Positions 16,632 to 24,980 of a stretch of 64,000 bases of DNA are shown one piece after another. A program made the position numbers and the translations under genes. Origin of the DNA: UMGS1696 sp963642885 (GTDB taxonomy: Bacteria > Bacillota > Clostridia > Oscillospirales > CAG-272); assembly GCA_963642885.1 (NCBI GenBank), contig CAVIJI010000001.1:94154-158153 (forward strand). Reading direction: 5' to 3'. Numbering within the stretch: the stretch's first letter is position 1; every line of letters begins with the position of its first letter. Below the pieces are notes generated by a model. The model worked only from the letters and a program-made list of their open reading frames with translations. It was not told where the DNA came from and did not search any database.

Positions 16632-17728
16632 AGAGTGTTCTTCGTCCGGACGAAAAGACGGTATTCGCGCTCCGCGAGATATATGAAAAATACGGTTACT
16701 CACGCTTTAAAATGAGCAAATTCGAGGAGTACGATCTATACGTAAAAAACAAGGATTTTCTGGTAAACGAGGGAATAATAACCTTCATGGACAACGACGG
16801 CAGACTGCTTGCCCTCAAACCCGACGTTACTCTTTCGATAGTAAAGAACTATGTGCACGAGCAGAATTGCGTACAAAAGGTATATTACAACGAAAATGTT
16901 TACCGTATAAGTGAAGGAGAGAGCTTTAAGGAAATCATGCAGACGGGACTCGAATGCATGGGAGATATCGGTTTATACGACATTGCGGAGGTTATAATGC
17001 TTGCCGCAAAAAGTCTGGAAGCTGTCAGCGAACGGTATGTTCTCGATGTATCACATTTGGGAGTAATATCGGCGGTAACAGAGACAGCCGGGCTCAAGGA
17101 AGATGAGACGCGCGGCATACTGAAATGCATTGCTCAGAAAAATACGGACGGTATAAAGGATATATGCGATAGGAGCGGTGTGGATAAGCGTTATGCTTGT
17201 GCGTTGAAGGCTGTGGTGACAAGCTACGGAGACTGCGAGAGCGTTATCGCAAGGCTCAGAGACAGCGATGCCGCGTCTCTTGCGGAAAAACCGTTGGCAG
17301 AGCTTGAGGGGCTGTGCGCATTGTTGAAAAGAATGGGCGTCGCGGAGCACGTGAACATAGATTTTTCGGTTGTCAACGACATGAATTATTACAGCGGCAT
17401 AGTTTTTCGAGGATATATAGAAGGATTGCCCACGGGCGTGCTCTCGGGCGGAGAATACGCAAATCTGTTAAAGAAGCTGAACAAGCGCGGCGGTGCTATC
17501 GGTTTTGCGGTATACCTCGATATGCTCGAGAGAATGTACGGTTGGGGAGACAGCTGTGATGCGGATGTGGTTATAAAATACGAAAGCGGTCAGGAAAGAG
17601 AGCTTGCCGATGCCGTACAAGAGTATGAGAAACGGGGGCTGAGCGTGTTTTGTGCGAGAAGCATTCCGCAGAAATTAAGGTATAAAGAACTGTACGATAT
17701 TACGGGAAGGAACGGCGAGACACAATGA
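16628..17728 (+). CDS. hisZ: ATP phosphoribosyltransferase regulatory subunit HisZ
   Basis: 366-residue class II aminoacyl-tRNA-synthetase-like protein that lacks tRNA charging and instead activates the short form of HisG. Visible synthetase-like motifs include KYGYSRFKMSKFEEYDL (motif 1 region), LALKPDVTLSIVKNYV (motif 2 region) and the C-terminal GIVFRGYIEGLPTGVLSGGEY. Presence of HisZ agrees with the 210-residue HisG next to it, which lacks the regulatory C-terminal domain. It starts with an ATGA overlap with the yerC-type gene and ends with a 4-base overlap with hisG. Confidence 0.92.
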   Translation: MKSVLRPDEKTVFALREIYEKYGYSRFKMSKFEEYDLYVKNKDFLVNEGIITFMDNDGRLLALKPDVTLSIVKNYVHEQNCVQKVYYNENVYRISEGESFKEIMQTGLECMGDIGLYDIAEVIMLAAKSLEAVSERYVLDVSHLGVISAVTETAGLKEDETRGILKCIAQKNTDGIKDICDRSGVDKRYACALKAVVTSYGDCESVIARLRDSDAASLAEKPLAELEGLCALLKRMGVAEHVNIDFSVVNDMNYYSGIVFRGYIEGLPTGVLSGGEYANLLKKLNKRGGAIGFAVYLDMLERMYGWGDSCDADVVIKYESGQERELADAVQEYEKRGLSVFCARSIPQKLRYKELYDITGRNGETQ

Positions 17729-18357
17729 ATATGATAAATGTCGCACTGCCGAAAGGACGTCTCGGTGAAAAGGTATACACGATGTTCGAGAAGGCGGGGT
17801 ATGAATGTCCGTCTATTAAGGAAAACGGCAGAAAGCTGATATTCGAGAATACTGAATGCGGAGTAAGATATTTCTGGGTTAAGCCGTCGGACGTCGCAAT
17901 ATATGTGGAACGAGGGGCGGCGGATATAGGCGTTGCGGGAAAAGATATTCTTCTGGAGTATGATCCCGATGTGTACGAGCTTGCCGACCTTGATATAGGT
18001 AAATGCCGCATGGCAGTCGCCGCCGAACGCGGCTTCAGAGACGATGAGGAAAAGACACTGCGTGTGGCGACCAAGTTCACGAATATCGCGAAAAAATATT
18101 ACGCGCAGAAGTGCAGAGAAATAGATATAATCCATCTTAACGGCTCAATAGAGCTTGCTCCGATATTGGGGCTGTCCGATGTTATAGTGGATATCGTCGA
18201 GACGGGAACGACATTAAAGGAAAACAATCTCGAGCCGATAGAGACGATAGTTCCGATAAGCGCGAGACTGATATCGAACAAGGCTTCATTCAAGTTTAAA
18301 ACGGAACAGATTGAAAAAATTGCGTATTCGCTGAGAAAGCAGGTGGAAAAAAGATGA
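17725..18357 (+). CDS. hisG: ATP phosphoribosyltransferase, short form
   Basis: First enzyme of histidine synthesis: ATP + PRPP to phosphoribosyl-ATP. 210 residues, the short HisZ-dependent form. The N-terminus MINVALPKGRLGE is diagnostic. Further on, ADIGVAGKDILLE and the PRPP-binding loop DVIVDIVETGTTLKENNLE are intact. Both ends overlap neighbours by 4 bases. Confidence 0.95.
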   Translation: MNMINVALPKGRLGEKVYTMFEKAGYECPSIKENGRKLIFENTECGVRYFWVKPSDVAIYVERGAADIGVAGKDILLEYDPDVYELADLDIGKCRMAVAAERGFRDDEEKTLRVATKFTNIAKKYYAQKCREIDIIHLNGSIELAPILGLSDVIVDIVETGTTLKENNLEPIETIVPISARLISNKASFKFKTEQIEKIAYSLRKQVEKR

Positions 18358-19625
18358 TAAAAATAATGAAATACGGCCAGATTTCAAACGACGAGATTTT
18401 TTCGAGAGTCAAAGGGCTGAGTGATGTAAGCGGGGCTGTAAGTGAGATAATCGCGGATGTTGCGGAGGAAGGCGACAGTGCGCTTATAAAATATTCCGAA
18501 AAATTCGATAAAGTCAAGCTGACCTCCCTCGAGGTTGACGAAAAGGAAATAGAAGAGGCGTTCGAAGAAACAGAGCCGGAGTTTATAAGAATATTAAAAC
18601 GCGCAAAGGAAAACATTACCCTGTTTCATTCGAATCAGAAAAGAAACAGCTTCATAATCAACGAAAACGGCGTGACAATGGGACAGAAAATAACGCCTAT
18701 TGAAAAGGTCGGTATATATGTCCCGGGCGGTACGGCCGCTTATCCCTCGACAGTGCTAATGGATGCGATACCGGCTAAAATAGCGGGCTGCGGACAGATT
18801 GTAATGGTAACACCGCCCGACAAGCGCGGACGAGTAAATCCCGCCATACTGTGTGCCGCACGAATCGCGGGTGTGGACAGGATATTCAAGGTAGGAGGCG
18901 CACAAGCCGTAGCCGCACTCGCATACGGTACGGAAACCATACCGAAGGTAGATAAAATAGTGGGCCCCGGAAACGCATATGTCGCGGAAGCAAAAAAGCA
19001 GGTTTTCGGAATGGTTTCGATAGATATGATAGCGGGCCCTTCGGAAATACTCATAGTTGCGGACAAGACAAACGATGCAGCAACGGTAGCCGCCGATATG
19101 CTTTCTCAGGCAGAGCATGACAAGCTTGCGAGTGCTGTCCTGGTTACGGACAGCGAGAGCTTGGCACAGGCTGTGTCGGATGAGCTTGAGCGACAGATAC
19201 CGCTTCTCGAAAGGTGCGAGATAGCACGGGCATCGATAGACAACAACGGAAAGATAATCATTGCCGACGATATACTGCGTGCCATAGATATCGCGAATGA
19301 AATAGCGCCCGAACATCTGGAGCTTTGCCTTGACGCACCGTTTGATTATCTCGATAAGATAAAAAACGCGGGCTCGGTATTTATGGGCAAAAGCTGTCCC
19401 GAGGCTTTGGGTGATTATCTCGCAGGTCCGAACCACACATTGCCCACAAGCGGTACCGCAAGGTTTTCAAGTCCTCTCGGTGTCGATGATTTCGTAAAGA
19501 AGGTGCAGTATACATACTACACCCCCGCGGCTCTCGCCGATTGTTATGAGGATGTGGCATATTTCGCACGTAAGGAAGGCTTGACCGCACATGCGAGAAG
19601 CGCGGAGGTAAGAAACGGGAAATGA
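18354..19625 (+). CDS. hisD: Histidinol dehydrogenase
   Basis: Last two steps of histidine synthesis: zinc-dependent oxidation of histidinol to histidine with two NAD+. 423 residues, normal length. Conserved segments include VGIYVPGGTAAYPSTVLM, IAGPSEILI, MLSQAEHDK (zinc-ligand region) and the catalytic pair region EIAPEHLEL followed by GPNHTLPTSGTAR. ATGA overlaps join it to hisG and hisC. Confidence 0.95.
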   Translation: MIKIMKYGQISNDEIFSRVKGLSDVSGAVSEIIADVAEEGDSALIKYSEKFDKVKLTSLEVDEKEIEEAFEETEPEFIRILKRAKENITLFHSNQKRNSFIINENGVTMGQKITPIEKVGIYVPGGTAAYPSTVLMDAIPAKIAGCGQIVMVTPPDKRGRVNPAILCAARIAGVDRIFKVGGAQAVAALAYGTETIPKVDKIVGPGNAYVAEAKKQVFGMVSIDMIAGPSEILIVADKTNDAATVAADMLSQAEHDKLASAVLVTDSESLAQAVSDELERQIPLLERCEIARASIDNNGKIIIADDILRAIDIANEIAPEHLELCLDAPFDYLDKIKNAGSVFMGKSCPEALGDYLAGPNHTLPTSGTARFSSPLGVDDFVKKVQYTYYTPAALADCYEDVAYFARKEGLTAHARSAEVRNGK

Positions 19626-20677
19626 GCAGATACATAAACGACAAGTACAAAAGCTTCGAGGCATACACTCCCGGTGAGCAGCCGCGTGACATGGTATACA
19701 TTAAGCTCAACACAAATGAGTCGCCGTATCCGCCATCACAGGGGGTGAAGGACACTCTCGGCGCGGACGAGATCGAGAAGCTTATGCTGTACCCCGATCC
19801 CGAATGCGCGCTTCTTCGAGATAAAATAGCATCACTCTACGGCTTTGAGAGGAAAAACATATATCTGTCAAACGGCTCGGATGATATTTTAAATTTCGCT
19901 TTTATGGCATTCACGCCGCAGAACAGAGCTGTATTTCCCGATATAACCTACGGCTTCTACAGCGTGTTCGCCGAGCTGTACGGCATTGAATACGAAACCA
20001 AGCCTCTTCGGGATGACTTTACGATTGACGGGAAGGATTATCTTAATGCGGGCGGTATGGTTGTGATAGCAAACCCCAATGCACCTACGGGAATTATAAT
20101 GGACTGCGGTGAAATCGAGAGAATCATCGAGTGCAACAGAGATAATGTGGTCGTAATTGACGAGGCGTATATCGATTTCGGCGGCAAAAGCTGTGTCGAG
20201 CTTGTGAGAAAATACGATAACCTGCTCGTCGTTCGGACATTTTCGAAATCCCGCAGTATGGCGGGGGCAAGGCTCGGATATGCCATAGCCGACGAGGGAC
20301 TTATAGCGGATTTGAACAAGATTAAATACTCGACTAATCCGTACAACATAAACCGTCTTACATTGGCGGCGGGATGTGCCGCGGTAGACGACAACGATTA
20401 CTACATGAGCAACTGCGGACTTATCGAGGAGACACGGAAAAATACAACGAATGCTTTGAGAAAAATCGGCTTCGAAGTTCTCGATTCGAGTGCTAATTTC
20501 ATTTTTATTTCAAGTGATAAAATCGACGGAAAGAGCTTGTACACCGAGCTTAAACGACGCGGAGTTCTGGTAAGACATTTCGATTCGCCGAGAATAAGCA
20601 ACTATAACCGTGTTACGATAGGAACGCCCGAGCAAATGCGGAGCTTTATCGAAAAGGTGGAGGAGATAATCTCATGA
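19622..20677 (+). CDS. hisC: Histidinol-phosphate aminotransferase
   Basis: PLP enzyme converting imidazole-acetol phosphate and glutamate to histidinol phosphate. 351 residues. It has the family N-terminal LNTNESPYPPS, the cofactor-holding NGSDDIL, NPNAPTG, VIDEAYIDFG, and the Schiff-base lysine in TFSKSRSMAGARLGY. Translationally coupled on both sides by 4-base overlaps. Confidence 0.93.
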   Translation: MSRYINDKYKSFEAYTPGEQPRDMVYIKLNTNESPYPPSQGVKDTLGADEIEKLMLYPDPECALLRDKIASLYGFERKNIYLSNGSDDILNFAFMAFTPQNRAVFPDITYGFYSVFAELYGIEYETKPLRDDFTIDGKDYLNAGGMVVIANPNAPTGIIMDCGEIERIIECNRDNVVVIDEAYIDFGGKSCVELVRKYDNLLVVRTFSKSRSMAGARLGYAIADEGLIADLNKIKYSTNPYNINRLTLAAGCAAVDDNDYYMSNCGLIEETRKNTTNALRKIGFEVLDSSANFIFISSDKIDGKSLYTELKRRGVLVRHFDSPRISNYNRVTIGTPEQMRSFIEKVEEIIS

Positions 20678-21261
20678 GATGCGGGTATATTGACAGAAAA
20701 ACCGCCGAGACTGATATTTCCGTAAAAATAAATCTCGACGGACAGGGAAAATCGGAAATCAACACGGGCTGCGGATTTTTAAATCACATGCTTACATTGT
20801 TTGCACGTCACGGAGGCTTTGATCTCGATGTAAAGTGCGTCGGTGACACCGATGTGGATTACCACCACACAACGGAGGACATAGGCATATGTCTCGGCAT
20901 GGCATTCAGACAGGCTATAGGTGATATGCGCGGAATAAAGAGATACGGCAATATGCTGCTGCCTATGGATGAGGCGCTTGTGCTGTCGGCGCTCGATATA
21001 TCGGGCAGGAGCTGTCTCGTGTATGACGCGGCGCTTCCCGTACAGAAGTGCGGAGATTTCGACACGGAGCTCGTCAAGGAATTCTGGCTCGGCTTTGTGA
21101 GGAAAGCGGAGATAACACTGCACATACGTCTTATCACGGGTGAAAACGCACATCATATAATCGAAGGCGAATTCAAAAGTGTCGCGCGTTCGCTCAGACA
21201 GGCCGTAAGCATCGACGAGCGATTCGAAAACGAAATACCTTCGACAAAAGGAGTGCTGTAA
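20674..21261 (+). CDS. hisB: Imidazoleglycerol-phosphate dehydratase (monofunctional)
   Basis: Dehydrates imidazole glycerol phosphate to imidazole acetol phosphate using two manganese ions. 195 residues, so there is no fused histidinol phosphatase domain. Duplicate metal-binding motifs are visible: GFLNHMLTLFARHG, DVDYHHTTEDIGICLG, then MDEALV and the C-terminal HIRLITGENAHHIIEGEFK. hisH begins on the very next base after its stop. Confidence 0.95.
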   Translation: MRCGYIDRKTAETDISVKINLDGQGKSEINTGCGFLNHMLTLFARHGGFDLDVKCVGDTDVDYHHTTEDIGICLGMAFRQAIGDMRGIKRYGNMLLPMDEALVLSALDISGRSCLVYDAALPVQKCGDFDTELVKEFWLGFVRKAEITLHIRLITGENAHHIIEGEFKSVARSLRQAVSIDERFENEIPSTKGVL

Positions 21262-21879
21262 ATGATAGCGGTGATAGATTACGGTGTCGGCAATCTTTTT
21301 TCACTATGCTCCTCACTTAAATATATCGGAGAGGAAGCCGTTGTGAGCGGAGACGCCGATATTATAAGAAAAGCGGACAGATTAATCCTCCCGGGAGTGG
21401 GAGCGTTTGCCGATGCGGCGCAAAAGCTGCGGGCAGGCGGTATTGACGAGGTCATTAAGACGGAAGCTGCGGCGGGAAAACCGATTATGGGTATCTGCCT
21501 CGGAATGCAGCTGCTGTTTGAAATGAGCTATGAATACGGCGAGCACAAAGGTCTCGGACTTATAAAAGGCAGTGTCAAACCGATATCGGATATTATACCG
21601 AGCGGGTTGAAGATTCCGCATATAGGCTGGAACGCACTCATAAAAAAGAAGGAGCATCCCCTGCTCGGCGAAGTCCGAAACGGTGAATGCGTATATTTCG
21701 TGCATTCGTTTTATGCCGCCGACTGTGATGAAAGCGTAATCGCGACGGCTGAGTACGGTGCGGAGCTTACCGCGGCTGTGGCATACGGCAACGTGGTCGG
21801 ATGTCAGTTTCATCCCGAAAAAAGCGGTGATGTCGGCATGAGAATACTGAAAGCTTTTGCGAGGGGGGATATTTCGTGA
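21262..21879 (+). CDS. hisH: Imidazole glycerol phosphate synthase, glutaminase subunit
   Basis: Class I glutamine amidotransferase that feeds ammonia to HisF. 205 residues. N-terminus IAVIDYGVGNLFS, nucleophile cysteine in GICLGMQLLFE, and the His-Glu pair in CQFHPEKSGDVG are all present. Overlaps hisA by 4 bases. Confidence 0.95.
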   Translation: MIAVIDYGVGNLFSLCSSLKYIGEEAVVSGDADIIRKADRLILPGVGAFADAAQKLRAGGIDEVIKTEAAAGKPIMGICLGMQLLFEMSYEYGEHKGLGLIKGSVKPISDIIPSGLKIPHIGWNALIKKKEHPLLGEVRNGECVYFVHSFYAADCDESVIATAEYGAELTAAVAYGNVVGCQFHPEKSGDVGMRILKAFARGDIS

Positions 21880-22589
21880 AGATTTTTCCCGCGATAGATA
21901 TTTATTCGGGTAAAGCGGTGCGCTTGTATAAGGGAGACTACGCCAAGATGACCGTGTATAACGATAATCCGCTTGAGGTAGTTCGGGCTTTCAAAACCGC
22001 GGGTGCCGAATATATCCATTTAGTCGATCTCGAAGGAGCCAAGACGGGAGAAACGCCGAATCTCGAAACCGTGCGTCGGATTGTAGCCGAAGGAGGCCTG
22101 TTTACCGAAATAGGCGGAGGCATACGAAATATGGAAACGGCGGAAAAATACTTTGACGTAGGCGTTGACCGCGTGATACTCGGAACAGCCGCCGTAACCG
22201 ATAGAAATTTTTTGGTAAACGCAATTAAAAAATACGGTGAAAAAGCGGCCGTCGGTGTGGATATAAAGGATGGATATGTCGCGATTAAAGGATGGCTTGA
22301 ATCATCGGCTTTGAAGTATGATGTGTTTCTGAGCGAGATGAAGGAACTCGGTGTGAAAAACGTAATCGTTACGGATATTTCCAGGGACGGAGCGATGAAG
22401 GGCACAAACAGAGAGCTGTACGCCGAGCTTGCGAAAAAGCTCGATATGGATATAACGGCATCGGGCGGTGTTTCCGCGATTGATGACGTTGCAGCACTTA
22501 AAGAGCTCGGACTGTATGCCGCGATAATCGGTAAAGCATATTATACGGGTGCGATAGATCTGAGACAGGCTATAGAGGTGGCGAAATGA
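21876..22589 (+). CDS. hisA: Phosphoribosyl-formimino-AICAR ribotide isomerase
   Basis: TIM-barrel isomerase (ProFAR to PRFAR). 237 residues. Start codon within the ATGA-type overlap; N-terminus KIFPAIDIYSGKAVRLYKGD supplies the first catalytic Asp, and the second half-barrel Asp is in VTDISRDGAMKGTN. Two phosphate-binding loops (GGGIRNM, ASGGVSAIDD) are visible. Confidence 0.95.
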   Translation: MKIFPAIDIYSGKAVRLYKGDYAKMTVYNDNPLEVVRAFKTAGAEYIHLVDLEGAKTGETPNLETVRRIVAEGGLFTEIGGGIRNMETAEKYFDVGVDRVILGTAAVTDRNFLVNAIKKYGEKAAVGVDIKDGYVAIKGWLESSALKYDVFLSEMKELGVKNVIVTDISRDGAMKGTNRELYAELAKKLDMDITASGGVSAIDDVAALKELGLYAAIIGKAYYTGAIDLRQAIEVAK

Positions 22590-23344
22590 TAACAAAGAGA
22601 ATTATTCCGTGCCTTGACGTGAAAAACGGCAGAGTAGTAAAGGGAGTCAATTTCGAGGGCTTAAACGATGTTTCCGACCCCGTAAAGCTGGCGAAGTATT
22701 ACAGTGACAGCGGTGCTGACGAACTGGTATTTTACGATATTACGGCATCCGCGGAGGGCAGGAGGCTGTTTACCGACGTTCTCACACATGTGGCGGAGAG
22801 TATATTTATCCCTTTGACAGTCGGAGGAGGTATTAATACCGTCGATGACTTTGACAGGGTGCTGAAATGCGGCGCCGACAAGGTGAGCGTTAATTCGGGT
22901 GCGATAGCGGATCCGTCTCTTATAACCCGAGCCGCGAAAATATACGGAAATCAATGTGTTGTCATTTCCGCCGATGTAAAGCGGGTTGACGGTGAGTACA
23001 GAGTCTTTGCCAAGGGCGGACGCGTGAATACAGGCATGGAAGCCATTTCATGGATAAAACGGTGTGTGGATAACGGTGCGGGCGAGGTCGTGCTTAATTC
23101 GATAGACACGGACGGAGTGAAAAAAGGATTCGATATCGAAATGCTTTCGGCTGTCTGCGATGCGGTGAACGTTCCGGTGATAGCATCGGGCGGAGCGGGC
23201 TCGACAGACGATTTCGTAAAGCTCTTTAAGGAGCTGCCGAAGGTTGACGCGGGGCTTGCGGCATCGATATTCCATTTCGGAGAAGTAAAAATTAAAGAGC
23301 TCAAGAATGAGCTGAAAAACAGCGGAATAAATGTGAGGTTATGA
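22586..23344 (+). CDS. hisF: Imidazole glycerol phosphate synthase, cyclase subunit
   Basis: TIM-barrel partner of HisH: converts PRFAR and ammonia to imidazole glycerol phosphate and AICAR. 252 residues. Catalytic Asp11-type residue in RIIPCLDVKNGRVVKGVNF, second Asp in NSIDTDGVKKGFD, phosphate loops VGGGINT and ASGGAGS. Overlaps hisA by 4 bases. Confidence 0.96.
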   Translation: MITKRIIPCLDVKNGRVVKGVNFEGLNDVSDPVKLAKYYSDSGADELVFYDITASAEGRRLFTDVLTHVAESIFIPLTVGGGINTVDDFDRVLKCGADKVSVNSGAIADPSLITRAAKIYGNQCVVISADVKRVDGEYRVFAKGGRVNTGMEAISWIKRCVDNGAGEVVLNSIDTDGVKKGFDIEMLSAVCDAVNVPVIASGGAGSTDDFVKLFKELPKVDAGLAASIFHFGEVKIKELKNELKNSGINVRL

Positions 23345-23346
23345 TA

Positions 23347-23994
23347 ATGGTTGATATTAACGAATTGAAATTTGACGATAAAGGCCTTATTCCCGCGATA
23401 GTGGCGGACGCAAAGACAAAGCAGGTGCTGACTCTCGCATATATGAACAGAGAGAGCCTCGGAATATCTATGGAGAGAGGGCTGACTTGCTTTTACAGCC
23501 GTTCCAGACAGGAGCTTTGGCTCAAGGGCGAGACCAGCGGAAACTATCAGCATATAGTTTCGATAACGGCCGACTGCGACAAGGATGCTCTGCTTGTAAT
23601 GGTGGAAAAGGACGGACCCGCATGTCACACGGGTGAGGAAAGCTGCTTCCATGAACCGATGTGGGAGTCTGATGAATTGCATGAGTTTTCCGTCGAATCG
23701 CTTATGAAGCTGATAGAGGGCAGAAAAACCGAGAAAAAGGAAGGCTCGTATACAACATATCTGTTTGAAAAGGGTATAGACAAAATTCTCAAGAAGGTCG
23801 GAGAAGAGTCGACCGAGGTAATTATCGCCGCTAAGGCAGACGATAAAAAAGAGACGATATACGAAATAGCGGATCTTATGTACCATGTAATGGTTCTGAT
23901 GATTCAGATGGGTATATCGACAGAGGATATATTCGACGAGCTTGCAAGCAGACACGTGATTGACAAGAAAGTCAAGCAGGAAAAAATGACCTGA
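23347..23994 (+). CDS. hisI: Bifunctional phosphoribosyl-AMP cyclohydrolase / phosphoribosyl-ATP pyrophosphatase
   Basis: HisIE fusion doing steps 2 and 3 of histidine synthesis. The cyclohydrolase domain (first ~115 residues) has AYMNRESL and the zinc cysteines in TADCDKDALL and CHTGEESCF; the pyrophosphatase (HisE) domain has GEESTEVIIAAK and the helix ending LMYHVMVLM. I prefer ATG 23347 (8 bases after GAGG) over the overlapping ATG at 23341. It is the last gene of the operon. No histidinol-phosphate phosphatase gene is included. Confidence 0.93.
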   Translation: MVDINELKFDDKGLIPAIVADAKTKQVLTLAYMNRESLGISMERGLTCFYSRSRQELWLKGETSGNYQHIVSITADCDKDALLVMVEKDGPACHTGEESCFHEPMWESDELHEFSVESLMKLIEGRKTEKKEGSYTTYLFEKGIDKILKKVGEESTEVIIAAKADDKKETIYEIADLMYHVMVLMIQMGISTEDIFDELASRHVIDKKVKQEKMT

Positions 23995-24005
23995 GAAAAA
24001 CAAAG

Positions 24006-24070
24006 GCAATACCGCATAATTTCAAACGCGTATATGCAAGCGGATGCGTGCTTGAATTGTGCGGTGTTGC
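24006..24070 (+). other. Long imperfect hairpin after hisIE
   Basis: About 20 bases (24006-24025) pair with 24052-24070 allowing G-U pairs, with ACGC/GCGT inside the loop. It precedes the clear terminator by 7 bases; it could protect the mRNA 3' end or be a small RNA. Confidence 0.45.
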
Positions 24071-24076
24071 AGCAAA

Positions 24077-24118
24077 AAAAGCGGAGAGATTCACATCGGG
24101 AATCTCTCCGCTTTTGAT
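24077..24118. terminator. Bidirectional terminator between the his operon and a lipoprotein gene
   Basis: AAAAGCGGAGAGATTC (24077-24092) and GAATCTCTCCGCTTTT (24100-24115) form a perfect 16-bp stem with a 7-base loop. Confidence 0.88.
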
Positions 24119-24145
24119 TTAAACTAAGACCGTGGTTAACTGTTA

Positions 24146-24880
24146 TCAGCCGACAACTTTAACGGATGTGATGTGCGGGTTTACACCGTTATACCAGTAG
24201 AGGAAGCCTTCCATATCGATGATTTCACCTACATGGAGATTCTTTACCGCGGAGTAAACTTCTGTGGAGCTGTCGCAAAGGTATGATTCGACTGTGAAGG
24301 AGTATGTCTGACCGTTAAGAGATACATTGAAGTAAAGGTCGTCGCCGTCCTGACCGGAACCGTCCCAGTTGTAAAGGAATGCGGCATCGCTTCCTTCGGC
24401 GGCTGCTTCGACTGTCATACCCTTGAAGGATACGAATTCGTTCTGATGCTTGATGAGATCATCGGTACCGAGAAGTGATGTTGCGTCGAAAGCTTCGGCT
24501 ACATAATTGCCGTCTTCGATAACGAATGTAGCGTCCGTGATTTCAACTTCGCCTTCCCAAGCGGACTTGTAACCGGTTACTTTAATCTTTGTGCCTTTTT
24601 CGAGCTTAGCATAATCTTCTTCGGAGCATGCCATGTTGTAAAGGAAGTACGCACCGTCTTTGTCCTGTGTGTATACGGTAGCCTTGTCTTCCCACCATGA
24701 CTGCTTAGCCTGAACGTACGCTTCGATTGTAACCTCTGTGTCTTTGTCCGCTGCGATGTATTCGGCGTATGTCATAACGCCTTCGCCCTTGACATCGGCA
24801 TCACCTGATGTCGTGCCGGAGCAGCCCGCGAAGAGAAACACGGTTGTGAGAACGAGAATTAAAGAAATAATCTTTTTCAT
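24146..24880 (-). CDS. Lipoprotein with OB-fold-like repeats, function unknown
   Basis: 244-residue lipoprotein: MKKIISLILVL signal and lipobox FAGC at about residue 20. Two similar beta-rich units follow (about 35-120 and 130-240), each with a strand pattern like single-strand-binding OB folds: VTIEAYVQAKQSWW..ATVYTQDKDGAYFLYNM, KGTKIKVTGYK, later HVGEIIDMEGFLYWYNG. This resembles secreted OB-fold lipoproteins of Clostridia, for which no function is established. It is preceded by GGAGACAAAAAAATG on its strand. Monocistronic. Confidence 0.65.
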   Translation of the reverse strand: MKKIISLILVLTTVFLFAGCSGTTSGDADVKGEGVMTYAEYIAADKDTEVTIEAYVQAKQSWWEDKATVYTQDKDGAYFLYNMACSEEDYAKLEKGTKIKVTGYKSAWEGEVEITDATFVIEDGNYVAEAFDATSLLGTDDLIKHQNEFVSFKGMTVEAAAEGSDAAFLYNWDGSGQDGDDLYFNVSLNGQTYSFTVESYLCDSSTEVYSAVKNLHVGEIIDMEGFLYWYNGVNPHITSVKVVG

Positions 24881-24980
24881 TTTTTTGTCTCCTTTATAAA
24901 TAAAGTGTTTCGAAAACCTACACCTGTATTATACAACAAATTCGGTATAAGTCAAGAGTTAAGCCGCTTTTTTCAAATGA

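Noticed and set aside
22951..24009. 352-residue open frame on the minus strand
   Set aside because: It is antisense to hisF-hisIE, which have clear conserved motifs; composition is that of a shadow frame.
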